Part shown: piece after piece, positions 33,850 through 41,698 of the stretch
Position numbering within the stretch: position 1 is the stretch's first letter
Layout: the number at the start of each line of letters is the position of its first letter
NCBI GenBank assembly: GCA_947168395.1
Contig: CAMVLT010000031.1
Coordinates: forward strand, 1-41,698
From: an uncultured Prevotellaceae bacterium
Lineage (GTDB): Bacteria > Bacteroidota > Bacteroidia > Bacteroidales > Bacteroidaceae
Direction: 5' to 3'
Length of the DNA: 41,698 bases
Made by a program: the position numbers and the translations under genes
The notes under the pieces: model-generated
Seen by the model: only the letters and a program-made list of their open reading frames with translations
Databases searched by the model: none
What the model was told of the DNA's origin: nothing

Positions 33850-34807
33850 GGTTACCGTCCTCGTAGCTGTCTACAATGCCGAGCGGTTTCTGCCCCAGTG
33901 CCTCGACTCGCTGTTGGCACAGACCATGAGCGACTTTCAGGTCATTTGCATCGACGATGCCTCCACCGACCGCTCCCTGCAGGTACTGAACACCTATGCC
34001 CTGCGCGACTTGCGTATTGAGGTGGTGAGGCTGCTGGAGAACCGTGGTCAGGCTCATGCCCGCAATGAGGGCTTGAAGCAGGCCGAGGGCGACATCGTAT
34101 GCATGCTGGATGCCGACGACTGGCTGTCGGCTGATGCTTTGGAACGCTTGGTCGAGGCGTTTGACGAGCAGACGGATAGTGTACTGTTCGACCTCGTTTA
34201 CCATTACCCGGACCACGAGGAACCCTACCCGATGGAGGACTTCACCGTCATGACAGGCGACGAAGCGTTCCGTAAGAGTCTGACGTGGCAGATTCATGGC
34301 CTCTATGGCGTGCGTGCCTCCATCCACCGGCAGCATCCCTACGACGAGACGTGCCGTACCTACAGCGACGACAACACCACCCGCATACATTATCTTTGTT
34401 CCCGTCAGGTCAGGCGTTGCAACGGTGTCTACTATTATAGGCAGCACGATGCCTCAGTCACCCATCAGGTAAGTGTCCGTCGCTTCGACTACCTGCGTGC
34501 CAACGAGAGCATGCGCCGTCAGATGCTGGAGCTGGGTGTCGGCAGGCAGTTGCTGAACGTCTACGAGAACCACCGTTGGCTGAACCTTATCGGCGTCTAT
34601 ATGTTCTACCACGTCCACAGCCGCCAGTTGACGGCTGCCGAACGGCGGTACGGTCTGCAGGAGCTTCGGCGCGTCTGGGCCACCATCGACCGTCAGGCAC
34701 TACAAAAAGAGACGGCAACCAAGTTTGGCTACCGTCCCTGTAAGTCGTGGCTCTTGTTCCGCTGCCAGGAGTGGCTCTATTTCACCCTCCGCAGTTTGTT
34801 ACGTTGA
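33842..34807 (+). CDS. Glycosyltransferase family 2
   Basis: A 321-residue GT-A transferase with VTVLVAVYNAERFLPQCLDSLLAQT, VICIDDASTDRSL (donor DDAS), ENRGQAHARNEGLKQAEGDIVCMLDADDWL (DADD metal site), and the later SDDNTTRIHYL acidic patch. Its start lies inside the flippase 3' end, so translation is coupled. Its stop TGA (34805-34807) is provided by the first unit of a 14-unit heptad array, so the C-terminus was set where the array begins. Confidence 0.9.
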   Translation: MPKVTVLVAVYNAERFLPQCLDSLLAQTMSDFQVICIDDASTDRSLQVLNTYALRDLRIEVVRLLENRGQAHARNEGLKQAEGDIVCMLDADDWLSADALERLVEAFDEQTDSVLFDLVYHYPDHEEPYPMEDFTVMTGDEAFRKSLTWQIHGLYGVRASIHRQHPYDETCRTYSDDNTTRIHYLCSRQVRRCNGVYYYRQHDASVTHQVSVRRFDYLRANESMRRQMLELGVGRQLLNVYENHRWLNLIGVYMFYHVHSRQLTAAERRYGLQELRRVWATIDRQALQKETATKFGYRPCKSWLLFRCQEWLYFTLRSLLR

Positions 34808-34901
34808 ACATTGAACGTTGAACATTGAACGTTGAACGTTGAACATTGAACGTTGAACATTGAACGTTGAACATTGAACGTTGAACGTTGAACATTGAAC
34901 G
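34804..34901. repeat. Heptad tandem array, 14 units (TTGAACA/TTGAACG)
   Basis: Fourteen uninterrupted 7-base units, two variants in the order A G A G G A G A G A G G A G, where A is TTGAACA and G is TTGAACG. It fills the whole gap between the convergent GT2 and rlmD genes; the GT2 stop is inside it and the rlmD stop begins three bases after it. Confidence 0.95.
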
Positions 34902-34903
34902 TT

Positions 34904-36322
34904 TTAACTTCTCACTTCCAACAGCACCACATTCTCGACATGCGGCGTGTGGGGGAACATATCGACAGGCTGCACCTCCACTACGCTGTAGGCTTCGTCG
35001 AGTACTTGCAGGTCGCGGGCCTGGGTGGCTGGGTTGCAGCTGACGTAGACGATGCGGCGGGGGGCAGCCCTGAGAATGGTCTTCACCACGTCGGGGTGCA
35101 TGCCGGCACGAGGCGGGTCGGTGATGATGACATCGGGACGCCCGTATGTGGCAATGAACTCGTCGTTCAGGATATCCTTCATGTCGCCTGCAAAGAATAG
35201 GGTGTTGGTGATGCCGTTAATCTCGGAGTTGATCTTAGCATCCTCAATGGCCTCGGGCACATACTCTATACCGATAACCTTGCGGGCCTTCTTGGCTACG
35301 AAGTTGGCGATGGTGCCAGTACCGGTATAGAGGTCGTACACCAGTTCCTCGCCTGTCAGACCGGCAAAGTTGCGGGCCACGCTGTAGAGGTGGTACGCCT
35401 GCTCGGTGTTCGTCTGGTAGAACGACTTCGGGCCAACCTTGAAGCGCAGGTCCTCCATCAGTTCGTAGATGTGGTCGGGCCCCTTGAAGGTCAGGATGTC
35501 CTGGTCGCCGATGGTGTCGTTGCACTTCTGGTTGTCAAGGTACATCAGCGACGTAATCTGGGGGAACTGGTCGGCTATGTGCTGCAGCAGAGCCTTGGCC
35601 TGCTGTTCACCACCCGTCTCGTCGTAGTGGAACTGCACAATCACCATCAGCTCGCCCGATGCTGAATTGCGGAAGATGATGTCGCGCAGCAGTCCGGTCT
35701 GCTGGCGCAGGTCGAAGAACGACAGCCCCGCCTTGATGGCGTAGTCGCGTATCTCGTTGCGTATCTGGTTCTGCAGGTCGTCCATCAGCCAGCATTTCTC
35801 GATGGGCAGTATCTTGTCGAACGCTCCAGTAATGTGGAATCCTATGGCAGGCACCTGTTTTTCAATATCCGTTTTTATCTCTTCCTTTGTGAGGTACCGC
35901 TTGTTGGCACAGCCGAAGTCGAGCTTGTTGCGGTATTCCTGCGTCTTCACGCTGCCCAGGATGGGACGGAACTCAGGCAGCTCCACCTTGCCGATGCGAG
36001 TCAGCTGGTCGTACACTTGCTGCTGCTTGAACTTGAGCTGCTCTTCGTAGGGCAGGTTCTGCCACTTGCAGCCGCCACACACGCCGAAGTGCTGGCAGAA
36101 GGGAGTCGCGCGTACCTTACTATATTCTATGAATCTTACCACTTCGCCCTCGGCAAACGAATGTTTCTTGCGTCGCAGTTGTACGTCGCAGACATCGCCG
36201 GGCACACACCAAGGCACGAACACCACCATGTCCTGCCAGTGGAACAGGCACTTACCCTCAGCCGCCACAGCTTCTATCGTCACGCGCTCAAGCAGCGGCA
36301 ACGGTTTCTTGTTTCTTGCCAT
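34904..36322 (-). CDS. rlmD: 23S rRNA (uracil-5)-methyltransferase RlmD/RumA type
   Basis: A 472-residue RNA methyltransferase. An N-terminal TRAM domain (~1-70) is followed by the [4Fe-4S] cysteines in FCQHFGVCGGCKWQNL. The C-terminal SAM fold has VYDLYTGTGTIANF, IIFDP-like DVIITDPPRAG, and the catalytic cysteine in YVSCNPATQARDL. These are the marks of RlmD, which makes m5U in 23S rRNA. Length is within the family range. The exact target uridine is inferred. It lies 38 bases after the Dabb gene, with a CAATTGA-type heptad array between them. Confidence 0.9.
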   Translation of the reverse strand: MARNKKPLPLLERVTIEAVAAEGKCLFHWQDMVVFVPWCVPGDVCDVQLRRKKHSFAEGEVVRFIEYSKVRATPFCQHFGVCGGCKWQNLPYEEQLKFKQQQVYDQLTRIGKVELPEFRPILGSVKTQEYRNKLDFGCANKRYLTKEEIKTDIEKQVPAIGFHITGAFDKILPIEKCWLMDDLQNQIRNEIRDYAIKAGLSFFDLRQQTGLLRDIIFRNSASGELMVIVQFHYDETGGEQQAKALLQHIADQFPQITSLMYLDNQKCNDTIGDQDILTFKGPDHIYELMEDLRFKVGPKSFYQTNTEQAYHLYSVARNFAGLTGEELVYDLYTGTGTIANFVAKKARKVIGIEYVPEAIEDAKINSEINGITNTLFFAGDMKDILNDEFIATYGRPDVIITDPPRAGMHPDVVKTILRAAPRRIVYVSCNPATQARDLQVLDEAYSVVEVQPVDMFPHTPHVENVVLLEVRS

Positions 36323-36327
36323 GAATA

Positions 36328-36355
36328 GTCAATTGTCAATTATCAATTGTCAATT
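36328..36355. repeat. Heptad tandem repeat (GTCAATT type), four units
   Basis: GTCAATT, GTCAATT, ATCAATT, GTCAATT without gaps. It is the reverse complement of the array at 295-329 and lies between the Dabb and rlmD genes, 5 bases upstream of the rlmD ATG. Confidence 0.85.
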
Positions 36356-36360
36356 ACCAG

Positions 36361-36666
36361 TTACACCTCAAAGTCTAAGCACGAACGCTGCACCGTGTAG
36401 GGTCGCACCTTCGTATTGGCCACGGCCACATGCTCGGGATGCTGGGCATAGGCTTTCAGGGCTTCCGGCGACTCCAAGGTAGAGTCGAGCATCACGTCGG
36501 CATTCGACGAAGCCAGGCGTCCGCTGATGTTTACTTTCACGTCGATGAGTCCTGGTACCTTGCCTACCAGACCTTCCAATCCGGCCTTGATACCGGCTTT
36601 CACTTGCTGTTTCTCCTCCTCCGACAGTTCAGGATTCAGAGTCCAAAGAATGATGTGCTTTACCAT
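36361..36666 (-). CDS. Dabb-family (stress-responsive A/B barrel) protein
   Basis: A 101-residue ferredoxin-fold dimeric barrel protein. MVKHIILWTLNPELSEEEKQ with the opening VKHI.LW, then a central LVGKVPGLIDVKVNI and SPEALKAYAQHPEHVAVA (the HPxHxxV motif) are characteristic. Biological role is not known for most members. It is divergent from gyrA and probably shares its transcript with rlmD. Confidence 0.88.
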   Translation of the reverse strand: MVKHIILWTLNPELSEEEKQQVKAGIKAGLEGLVGKVPGLIDVKVNISGRLASSNADVMLDSTLESPEALKAYAQHPEHVAVANTKVRPYTVQRSCLDFEV

Positions 36667-36697
36667 AATTTATTGCTATTGTTGGATTTCTCGCGCA

Positions 36698-36705
36698 CAA
36701 AGTTA
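36698..36705 (-). promoter_or_regulatory. -7 box of the Dabb-rlmD unit
   Basis: CAAAGTTA on plus reads TAACTTTG on minus, with a leader of about 31 bases to ATG 36666. A TTTG at 36730-36733 is 24 bases away, longer than the usual spacing. Confidence 0.55.
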
Positions 36706-36792
36706 CGAATTATTTCTGAAAGAAGGGCACAAATGGCCAAAATTAAGCACTAAAATAACTTAACGAATGATGGCGATTCCGTTTTTTCTTTG

Positions 36793-36800
36793 TACCTTTG
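36793..36800 (+). promoter_or_regulatory. -7 box of gyrA
   Basis: TACCTTTG, 90 bases before the gyrA ATG. The long leader contains a hairpin (36814-36845). No clear -33 TTTG is present. Confidence 0.6.
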
Positions 36801-36813
36801 CACGGTTAAAAAT

Positions 36814-36845
36814 GCGTCAGCGGCCACGGAAATGGCCTTAAACGC
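36814..36845 (+). promoter_or_regulatory. Hairpin in the gyrA leader
   Basis: GGCCA (36822-36826) pairs with TGGCC (36833-36837); an outer GCGT/ACGC pair (36814-36817 with 36842-36845) extends it. No T run follows, so it is not a terminator. It is the only long structured leader in the window. Confidence 0.5.
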
Positions 36846-36890
36846 AAAATTAGCAGAAATAGTACATAGTTAAATAGTAAAATAAAACTG

Positions 36891-39449
36891 ATGGATCAGA
36901 CATTCGACAACGACAGAATTATCAAAATCAACATTGAGGAGGAAATGAAATCCTCGTACATCGACTACTCCATGTCGGTCATCGTGGCTCGTGCCCTCCC
37001 TGATGTTCGTGACGGCTTCAAGCCCGTCCACCGCCGTATCCTCTACGGTATGATGAACATCAACAACGTCTCGACGCAACCTTACAAGAAGTGTGCCCGC
37101 GTCGTCGGTGAGGTGCTGGGTAAGTACCACCCTCATGGCGACTCGTCAGTCTACGGCGCACTGGTGCGTATGGCCCAGGACTGGAACATGCGCTACACGC
37201 TGGTCGACGGTCAGGGTAACTTTGGCTCCGTGGACGGTGACTCTCCCGCTGCCATGCGTTACACCGAGTGCCGCCTGTCGAAGATGGGTGAACACATCAT
37301 GGACGACCTCGACAAGGAAACCGTCGACATGATGAACAACTTCGACGACTCACTGGTGGAGCCTACCGTCATGCCGACCAAGATACCCAACCTGTTGGTG
37401 AACGGTGGTAATGGTATTGCCGTCGGTATGGCTACCAACATGCCCACACACAACCTGGGTGAGGTCATCGACGGCTGCTGTGCCTACATCGACAACCCCG
37501 ACATCGACACCGACGGGCTGATGCAGTACATTCCCGGTCCCGACTTCCCCACGGGAGCCTACATATACGGCTTGCAGGGTGTACGCGATGCCTACGAGAC
37601 GGGTCGCGGACGCATTGTGATGCGTGCCAAGGCCGAGATTGAGAGCGGCGACACCCACGACAAGATAGTGGTCACCGAGATTCCCTACGGCGTCAACAAG
37701 GCCGACCTCGTGGCCTACATTGCCGAACTGGCCAACCAGCACAAGATTGAGGGCGTGGCCAACGTCAACGACGAGTCGGGCCGTCAGGGCATGCGTATCG
37801 TAGTCGACGTGAAGCGCGATGCCAATGCCAACGTGCTACTGAACAAGCTGTTTAAGATGACGGCTCTACAGAGCTCATTCTCAGTCAATAATATTGCACT
37901 GGTGAAGGGACGTCCCCGCCTGCTGACGCTCAAGGAGTGCGTGAAATACTTCATCGAGCACCGCCACGACGTGACCATCCGCCGTACCAAGTACGACCTG
38001 CGCAAGGCTCAGGAGCGTGCCCACATCCTGGAGGGCTTGATCATTGCCGTCAACAACATTGACGAGGTGGTGCGCATCATCCGCAACTCGAAGACCCCGA
38101 CCGATGCCCAGCGCAACTTGGAGGCCCGCTTCGAACTGGACGAGCTGCAGTCGAAGGCCATCGTCGATATGCGTCTGGCCCAGCTCACCGGCCTGCGTGT
38201 GGAGCAGCTGCACCAGGAGTACGACGACCTGCAGAAACTCATTGCCGACTTGCAGGAAATCCTTGACAACCCCGAGCGCTGCAAGGAAGTGATGAAGCAG
38301 GATTTGCAGGAGGTGAAGGAGAAGTACGGCGACGACCGCCGCACCGAGATTATCCCCTTCGACCATGAGTTCAACGCCGAGGACTTCTATCCCGACGATC
38401 CCGTGGTCATCACCATCAGCCACATGGGCTACATCAAGCGCACCCATCTCGACGAGTTCCACGAGCAGGGACGCGGCGGCATGGGCTCAAAGGCTGCCCG
38501 TCATCGCGACAACGACTTCACCGAGTATATCTATCCTGCCACGATGCACAACACGCTGCTCTTCTTCACCCAGAAGGGACGCTGCTACTGGCAGAAGTGC
38601 TACGAGATACCCGAGGGCGACAAGAACTCGAAGGGCCGTGCCATCCAGAACATGCTGAACATCGAGCCCGACGATGCCATCAACGCCGTGCTGCGCATCA
38701 AGAACTTCAACGACGAGGAGTTCCTGAAGTCTCACTACGTGGTGTTCGCCACCAAGCAGGGTATCATCAAGAAGACCCGCCTCGACCAATACAAGAACGT
38801 GCGTGCCGCCGGTGTCCGCGCCATCAATATCAACGATGGCGACGAGGTGGTAGGCGTTCGCCTGACCAACGGCCACAACGAACTGCTGCTGGCCAACCGC
38901 AACGGTCGCGCCGTGCGCTTCGACGAGAGCGAAATTCGCTCGATGGGCCGTGTGTCGACTGGTAACATCGGTATGCGTCTCGACGGTGGCGACGACGAGG
39001 TGGTGGGCATGGTCTGCGTCAACGACCCGCAGACAGAGACCATCATGGTTGTCTCCGAGAACGGCTACGGCAAGCGCTCCGAGGTTGAGGACTACCGCAA
39101 GACCGCCCGTGGCGTCAAGGGTGTGAAGACGCTCAACATCACCGACAAGACCGGCCGTCTGGTGGCCATCAAGGTGGTGACCGACGAGAACGACCTCATG
39201 ATTATCAACAAGAGTGGCGTGCTCATCCGCCTGAAGGTGGCCGACGTCCGCGTCATGGGCCGCGCCACCCAGGGTGTACGTCTCATCAACCTGACGAAGA
39301 AGAACGACAGCATCGCCAGCGTCTGCAAGGTCATGTCCAACCAGGAAGAGGACGTCGAAGAGGCCGAAGTGCTGCAGGACGAGGAAATACTCGAGGGCGA
39401 CGCCCCTGAGAACGAGGCTCCACTGGTAGACTTCGCACCAGAAGAATAA
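36891..39449 (+). CDS. gyrA: DNA gyrase subunit A
   Basis: An 852-residue topoisomerase subunit that breaks and rejoins DNA to introduce negative supercoils with GyrB. The N-terminal region has [20 protein letters not shown], the quinolone-binding segment [17 protein letters not shown], and the active-site tyrosine (Tyr124) in AMRYTECRL. The C-terminal beta-pinwheel carries the GyrA box as [10 protein letters not shown], which separates it from ParC. The last ~40 residues are highly acidic. In the quinolone segment the serine equivalent to E. coli Ser83 is kept, while the Asp87 position is Gly. The TPR gene follows 32 bases on. Confidence 0.96.
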   Translation: MDQTFDNDRIIKINIEEEMKSSYIDYSMSVIVARALPDVRDGFKPVHRRILYGMMNINNVSTQPYKKCARVVGEVLGKYHPHGDSSVYGALVRMAQDWNMRYTLVDGQGNFGSVDGDSPAAMRYTECRLSKMGEHIMDDLDKETVDMMNNFDDSLVEPTVMPTKIPNLLVNGGNGIAVGMATNMPTHNLGEVIDGCCAYIDNPDIDTDGLMQYIPGPDFPTGAYIYGLQGVRDAYETGRGRIVMRAKAEIESGDTHDKIVVTEIPYGVNKADLVAYIAELANQHKIEGVANVNDESGRQGMRIVVDVKRDANANVLLNKLFKMTALQSSFSVNNIALVKGRPRLLTLKECVKYFIEHRHDVTIRRTKYDLRKAQERAHILEGLIIAVNNIDEVVRIIRNSKTPTDAQRNLEARFELDELQSKAIVDMRLAQLTGLRVEQLHQEYDDLQKLIADLQEILDNPERCKEVMKQDLQEVKEKYGDDRRTEIIPFDHEFNAEDFYPDDPVVITISHMGYIKRTHLDEFHEQGRGGMGSKAARHRDNDFTEYIYPATMHNTLLFFTQKGRCYWQKCYEIPEGDKNSKGRAIQNMLNIEPDDAINAVLRIKNFNDEEFLKSHYVVFATKQGIIKKTRLDQYKNVRAAGVRAININDGDEVVGVRLTNGHNELLLANRNGRAVRFDESEIRSMGRVSTGNIGMRLDGGDDEVVGMVCVNDPQTETIMVVSENGYGKRSEVEDYRKTARGVKGVKTLNITDKTGRLVAIKVVTDENDLMIINKSGVLIRLKVADVRVMGRATQGVRLINLTKKNDSIASVCKVMSNQEEDVEEAEVLQDEEILEGDAPENEAPLVDFAPEE

Positions 39450-39481
39450 ATAATATGTTTAACCAATAATTATTGACACTT

Positions 39482-40723
39482 ATGAAAAAGTTAATGATGG
39501 TGGCCATGATGGCCGTTGCCACGACCTCAGCCTTTGCACAGGCCGACGTGGTGAAGAATGCAAAGAAGCTCTTGGATAAGGGCAGTGTGACAGAAGCTAT
39601 CTCGGCTGTACAGCCAGCCCTGACCGCAGGTACTAACGAGGATAAGGCCGCTGCATGGAATCTGCTCAGCTCAGCCTACTACAAGCAGTTCTCGGATATT
39701 CAGGCCAAGAAGATTGAGAACCAGGTGAAGCAGACCAACGAGCCCGTGGACGAGGCTACCATGAACAAAGCCGTCGTTGCCGCCCTGGAGGCTGCCATGA
39801 AGTGCGACGAGTTCGACAACATGCCCAACGAGAAGGGCAAGGTGAAGCCCAAGTTCCGTCAGGCCAATCAGCAGATCTACCAGAACGGACGTCTGCAGTG
39901 CATCAATGCCGGACAGTATGAGTACAACCAGAAGAACTATGCCGGCGCCTTCAAGGCTTTCGCCATGTACGTCGACAGTGGTGACTCTCCGCTCTTCACC
40001 GGCATCGACATGAGCAAGGACGAGTACAAGTACGAGGTGGCCTACTTTGCCAGCCTCTCGGCCTACCAGTCGAAGGACTATGCCAACGTCATCAAGTATG
40101 CCAAGATTGCTGCCCAGGACGAGTCAAAGGCCAAGGATGCTACCGAGATTCTCGTCTTCTCGAAGAAGGAGACCATGAAGACCAAGCAGGACACCCTCGA
40201 GTATATCGACATGCTGAAGGATGCCAGCGCCAAGTTCCCGCAGGACAACCGCTACTCGGCTTGGATTGGCGACTACTATCTGCAGTCGGGCAACCCCGAG
40301 CAGCTGCTGAAGTGGGCTGAGGAAGAGATTGCAAAGCGTCCCGACGACAAGTTTGGCTACACCTACAAGGGCGAGGCCCTGCGTATGTCGAACAAGTTCG
40401 ACGAGGCTGTGGAGTGCTACAAGAAGGCTTTCGAAATCGACCCCACCTACGTGGCTGCCGCTTATCAGGCTGGTGTGTCGCTCAACTCAAAGGCTATCAG
40501 CATGAAGGACCAGCTGGCTGACAAGAAGACCGGCAAGCTGACCGTCGATAACGCCAACAAGATTAAGGCTGTTCTGAACGATGCCAAGAGCTATCTGGAG
40601 AAGGTTCGTGAGCTCGACCCCAGCCACGAGACGGTGGACTGGCGCTACGCCCTCTATCAGATGTACTACTCACTCGGCGACAACGAGAAGGCTTCTGAGA
40701 TTGAGAAGATGCTTGGCCAGTAA
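39482..40723 (+). CDS. Secreted TPR-repeat protein
   Basis: A 413-residue exported protein. I chose ATG at 39482 because it begins the signal peptide MKKLMMVAMMAVATTSAFAQ directly; the upstream TTG adds three residues. Helical tetratricopeptide-like repeats follow, clearest near the C-terminus: KFGYTYKGEALRMSNKFDEAVECYKKAFEIDPTYVAA. A second stretch near 250-290 (YSAWIGDYYLQSGNPEQLLKWAEEEI) also fits. TPR proteins scaffold protein contacts; the partner is unknown. It lies 32 bases after gyrA with no terminator between, and a strong terminator follows. Confidence 0.85.
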   Translation: MKKLMMVAMMAVATTSAFAQADVVKNAKKLLDKGSVTEAISAVQPALTAGTNEDKAAAWNLLSSAYYKQFSDIQAKKIENQVKQTNEPVDEATMNKAVVAALEAAMKCDEFDNMPNEKGKVKPKFRQANQQIYQNGRLQCINAGQYEYNQKNYAGAFKAFAMYVDSGDSPLFTGIDMSKDEYKYEVAYFASLSAYQSKDYANVIKYAKIAAQDESKAKDATEILVFSKKETMKTKQDTLEYIDMLKDASAKFPQDNRYSAWIGDYYLQSGNPEQLLKWAEEEIAKRPDDKFGYTYKGEALRMSNKFDEAVECYKKAFEIDPTYVAAAYQAGVSLNSKAISMKDQLADKKTGKLTVDNANKIKAVLNDAKSYLEKVRELDPSHETVDWRYALYQMYYSLGDNEKASEIEKMLGQ

Positions 40724-40751
40724 TCATTTGATACTGCATATCGTATGAAAG

Positions 40752-40785
40752 AAAGAGGTGGAGCAAAACTGTTCCACCTCTTTTT
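40752..40785 (+). terminator. Intrinsic terminator after the TPR gene
   Basis: A perfect 11-bp stem pairs AAAGAGGTGGA (40752-40762) with TCCACCTCTTT (40773-40783) around a 10-base loop, followed by T bases to 40785. It is 29 bases after the stop codon. Confidence 0.92.
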
Positions 40786-40807
40786 ATTCCCAATCCCGTA
40801 GAGTGTT

Positions 40808-40964
40808 GTTAATATTTTTCATAAACACGAAAGTCAGCCGAAATTGCCCAAAACCACCCTAAAAATAGACCCTGGAGTTTACCGTAAGTAAACCTCAGGT
40901 TTACCCTACCTAAACCCCCAGTTTACCCTACTGAAACCCTGAGTTTGGACGGAGGAAAGTTCCG
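40808..40964. repeat. Dispersed 22-base-period palindromic array, copy 2
   Basis: Four consecutive 22-base units start at 40877, 40899, 40921 and 40943. The head motif GTTAATATTTTTCATA (40808-40823) is exactly 69 bases before unit 1, as in copy 1. The junction palindrome is GTAAACCT-C-AGGTTTAC (40888-40904), which differs from copy 1 at paired positions. The element occupies most of the 291-base gap between the TPR terminator and the TOPRIM gene. Confidence 0.9.
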
Positions 40965-41014
40965 TGGCTGTTTTTGATAGCTTTGAATGTAAACATAATT
41001 CATTAGAAGTTACC

Positions 41015-41674
41015 CTAAAGGCAGCTCATGTAGTATTCACTAAAGTCCTTGTACCCTGGTGGTAGCTGGTGACGTTCCAGATTAGGCAGCACCTGCATCA
41101 GCTGAATGTAAAGCCCTTCGCCTGGCTCGTCGTTGTCAGGCCAGATGTGGAACTTGGTATCAAGTTTCATGCTCAAGGATTCAAGCAACTTCACGTCCTG
41201 CTTGTTTAGCAGCGTGGCCGACGGGATGGCTATGGCTTTGTGTCCAGCCGAGAGCATGGACCAGCAGTCCGAGCAGCCCTCGGTAATATAGAGTGCCTCG
41301 CCGGGCTTCAAAAGACTTAATATCGGCAAACCATATAGATGGCATTGTGACCCGGACGGGAACCGGAAGCGGGGCAAGGCACCCTTTATAAGGTTGCGGT
41401 TCTGCACGCCTACCAGACGGCCCTCACGGTCGTAGTAAGGGGTCTGCAGCCAGGGCGTGCCCTGGCGGTCTTTCCAAGAAGTCAGTCGGCACCAGCGCAC
41501 CACCCTTGGGTCGAGCCTGCGCTCCTCGAACAGGAACCGCCGAGCCTCGTCGTTCAGCCAAGGCCGTTCAAAATACCTTTCAAATCGACTCGCATCAAAC
41601 GCGCATGCCGGGGACGGTTCTCTTTGTGTAGAAGTACACAAAGAGAACCGCATTCTATGCTGAATTCCAAACAT
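41015..41674 (-). CDS. TOPRIM-domain protein, primase-like, possibly 5'-truncated
   Basis: A protein of 219 residues from ATG 41674; the frame stays open to the window edge, so it may continue. The TOPRIM fold is seen in LYITEGCSDCWSMLSAGHKAIAIPSAT (Glu of motif I) and HIWPDNDEPGEGL (the DxD-like acidic pair). WLQTPYYDREGRLVGVQNRN is the preceding strand typical of bacterial and mobile-element primases. The CHC2 zinc finger that normally comes first is not present. Residues ~8-19 (RFSLCTSTQREP) are encoded by a perfect 16-bp hairpin, which looks like an insertion. It could be a remnant of a mobile-element primase or a functional short form. Confidence 0.7.
   Translation of the reverse strand: MFGIQHRMRFSLCTSTQREPSPACAFDASRFERYFERPWLNDEARRFLFEERRLDPRVVRWCRLTSWKDRQGTPWLQTPYYDREGRLVGVQNRNLIKGALPRFRFPSGSQCHLYGLPILSLLKPGEALYITEGCSDCWSMLSAGHKAIAIPSATLLNKQDVKLLESLSMKLDTKFHIWPDNDEPGEGLYIQLMQVLPNLERHQLPPGYKDFSEYYMSCL
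41615..41650. repeat. Perfect 16-bp hairpin, REP-like, inside the TOPRIM frame
   Basis: CGGTTCTCTTTGTGTA (41615-41630) and its exact complement (41635-41650) enclose a GAAG loop; the 36-base unit keeps the reading frame. GGGGA precedes the left arm, resembling the outer end of GGGGACGGTTC-type palindromes. No T run follows. Confidence 0.9.
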
Positions 41675-41698
41675 TGATTGATATTTAACTATATATTT

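Noticed and set aside
34804..34901. CRISPR array
   Set aside because: Units are 7 bases with no spacers and no cas genes are present. The 22-base arrays at 13678 and 40877 were rejected as CRISPR for the same reasons.

Overview
The window is chromosomal DNA from a Bacteroidales bacterium, most likely a Prevotella-type species. The evidence is the recurrent Bacteroidetes -7 box (TAnnTTTG) in front of genes, and several lineage-typical genes: the PorD/DUF4835 protein, the DUF3127 protein, a fused FeoAB transporter, a HU-like DNA-binding protein, and GH106/CE12 pectin enzymes. No rRNA, tRNA, CRISPR array, integrase or transposase gene was seen.

Layout. (1) 1-12928: the end of a HU-like gene (+) converges on an eight-gene minus-strand run that reads dnaN, 3'-5' exonuclease, porD-like, aminotransferase, dsbD-like, cyuA-like, aldA, and a large secreted multi-domain protein. 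A strong hairpin at 339-377 ends it. (2) 12929-16470: a DUF3127 gene, a 457-base gap holding a 22-base-period palindromic array and large hairpins, an EFR1-type flavodoxin/ferredoxin gene (-), then truA and an EamA transporter (+). (3) 16584-19710: fur, purA and hisS, joined by ATGA overlaps. (4) 19707-25987 (-): membrane protein, hisB, CE12 rhamnogalacturonan acetylesterase, a small four-helix-bundle (S23-type) gene, and a GH106-type rhamnosidase. (5) 26126-28456: feoAB. (6) 28439-34807: a surface-polysaccharide cluster with three minus-strand glycosyltransferases, an NTP_transf_5-like protein, a divergent Wzx-type flippase and a fourth glycosyltransferase. (7) 34904-36666: rlmD and a Dabb protein. 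(8) 36891-40723: gyrA and a TPR lipoprotein-like/periplasmic protein. (9) 40724-41698: a second copy of the 22-base array and a TOPRIM (primase-like) gene that carries a perfect 16-bp hairpin near its 5' end.

Genes that fit together: GH106 and CE12 would attack the rhamnogalacturonan backbone of pectin, and AldA would oxidise the lactaldehyde made from rhamnose or fucose. Fur could control feoAB. DnaN, the exonuclease, HU, GyrA and TOPRIM are replication or nucleoid functions. TruA, HisS and RlmD act in translation.

The most unusual content is repetitive. Tandem arrays with an exact 7-base period, of several different sequences, sit between or inside genes. Four copies abut a small hairpin always placed 5' of the heptad TAAATGA. 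These four form two inverted pairs. One pair brackets the S23-type gene like a cassette; the other brackets only the porD start region. In both, the inner edge of the downstream copy encodes the signal-peptide core and the AxA cleavage motif of the downstream secreted protein. Separately, two copies of a 157-base element (13609-13765 and 40808-40964) each hold four 22-base units whose dyads keep their pairing through compensatory changes.
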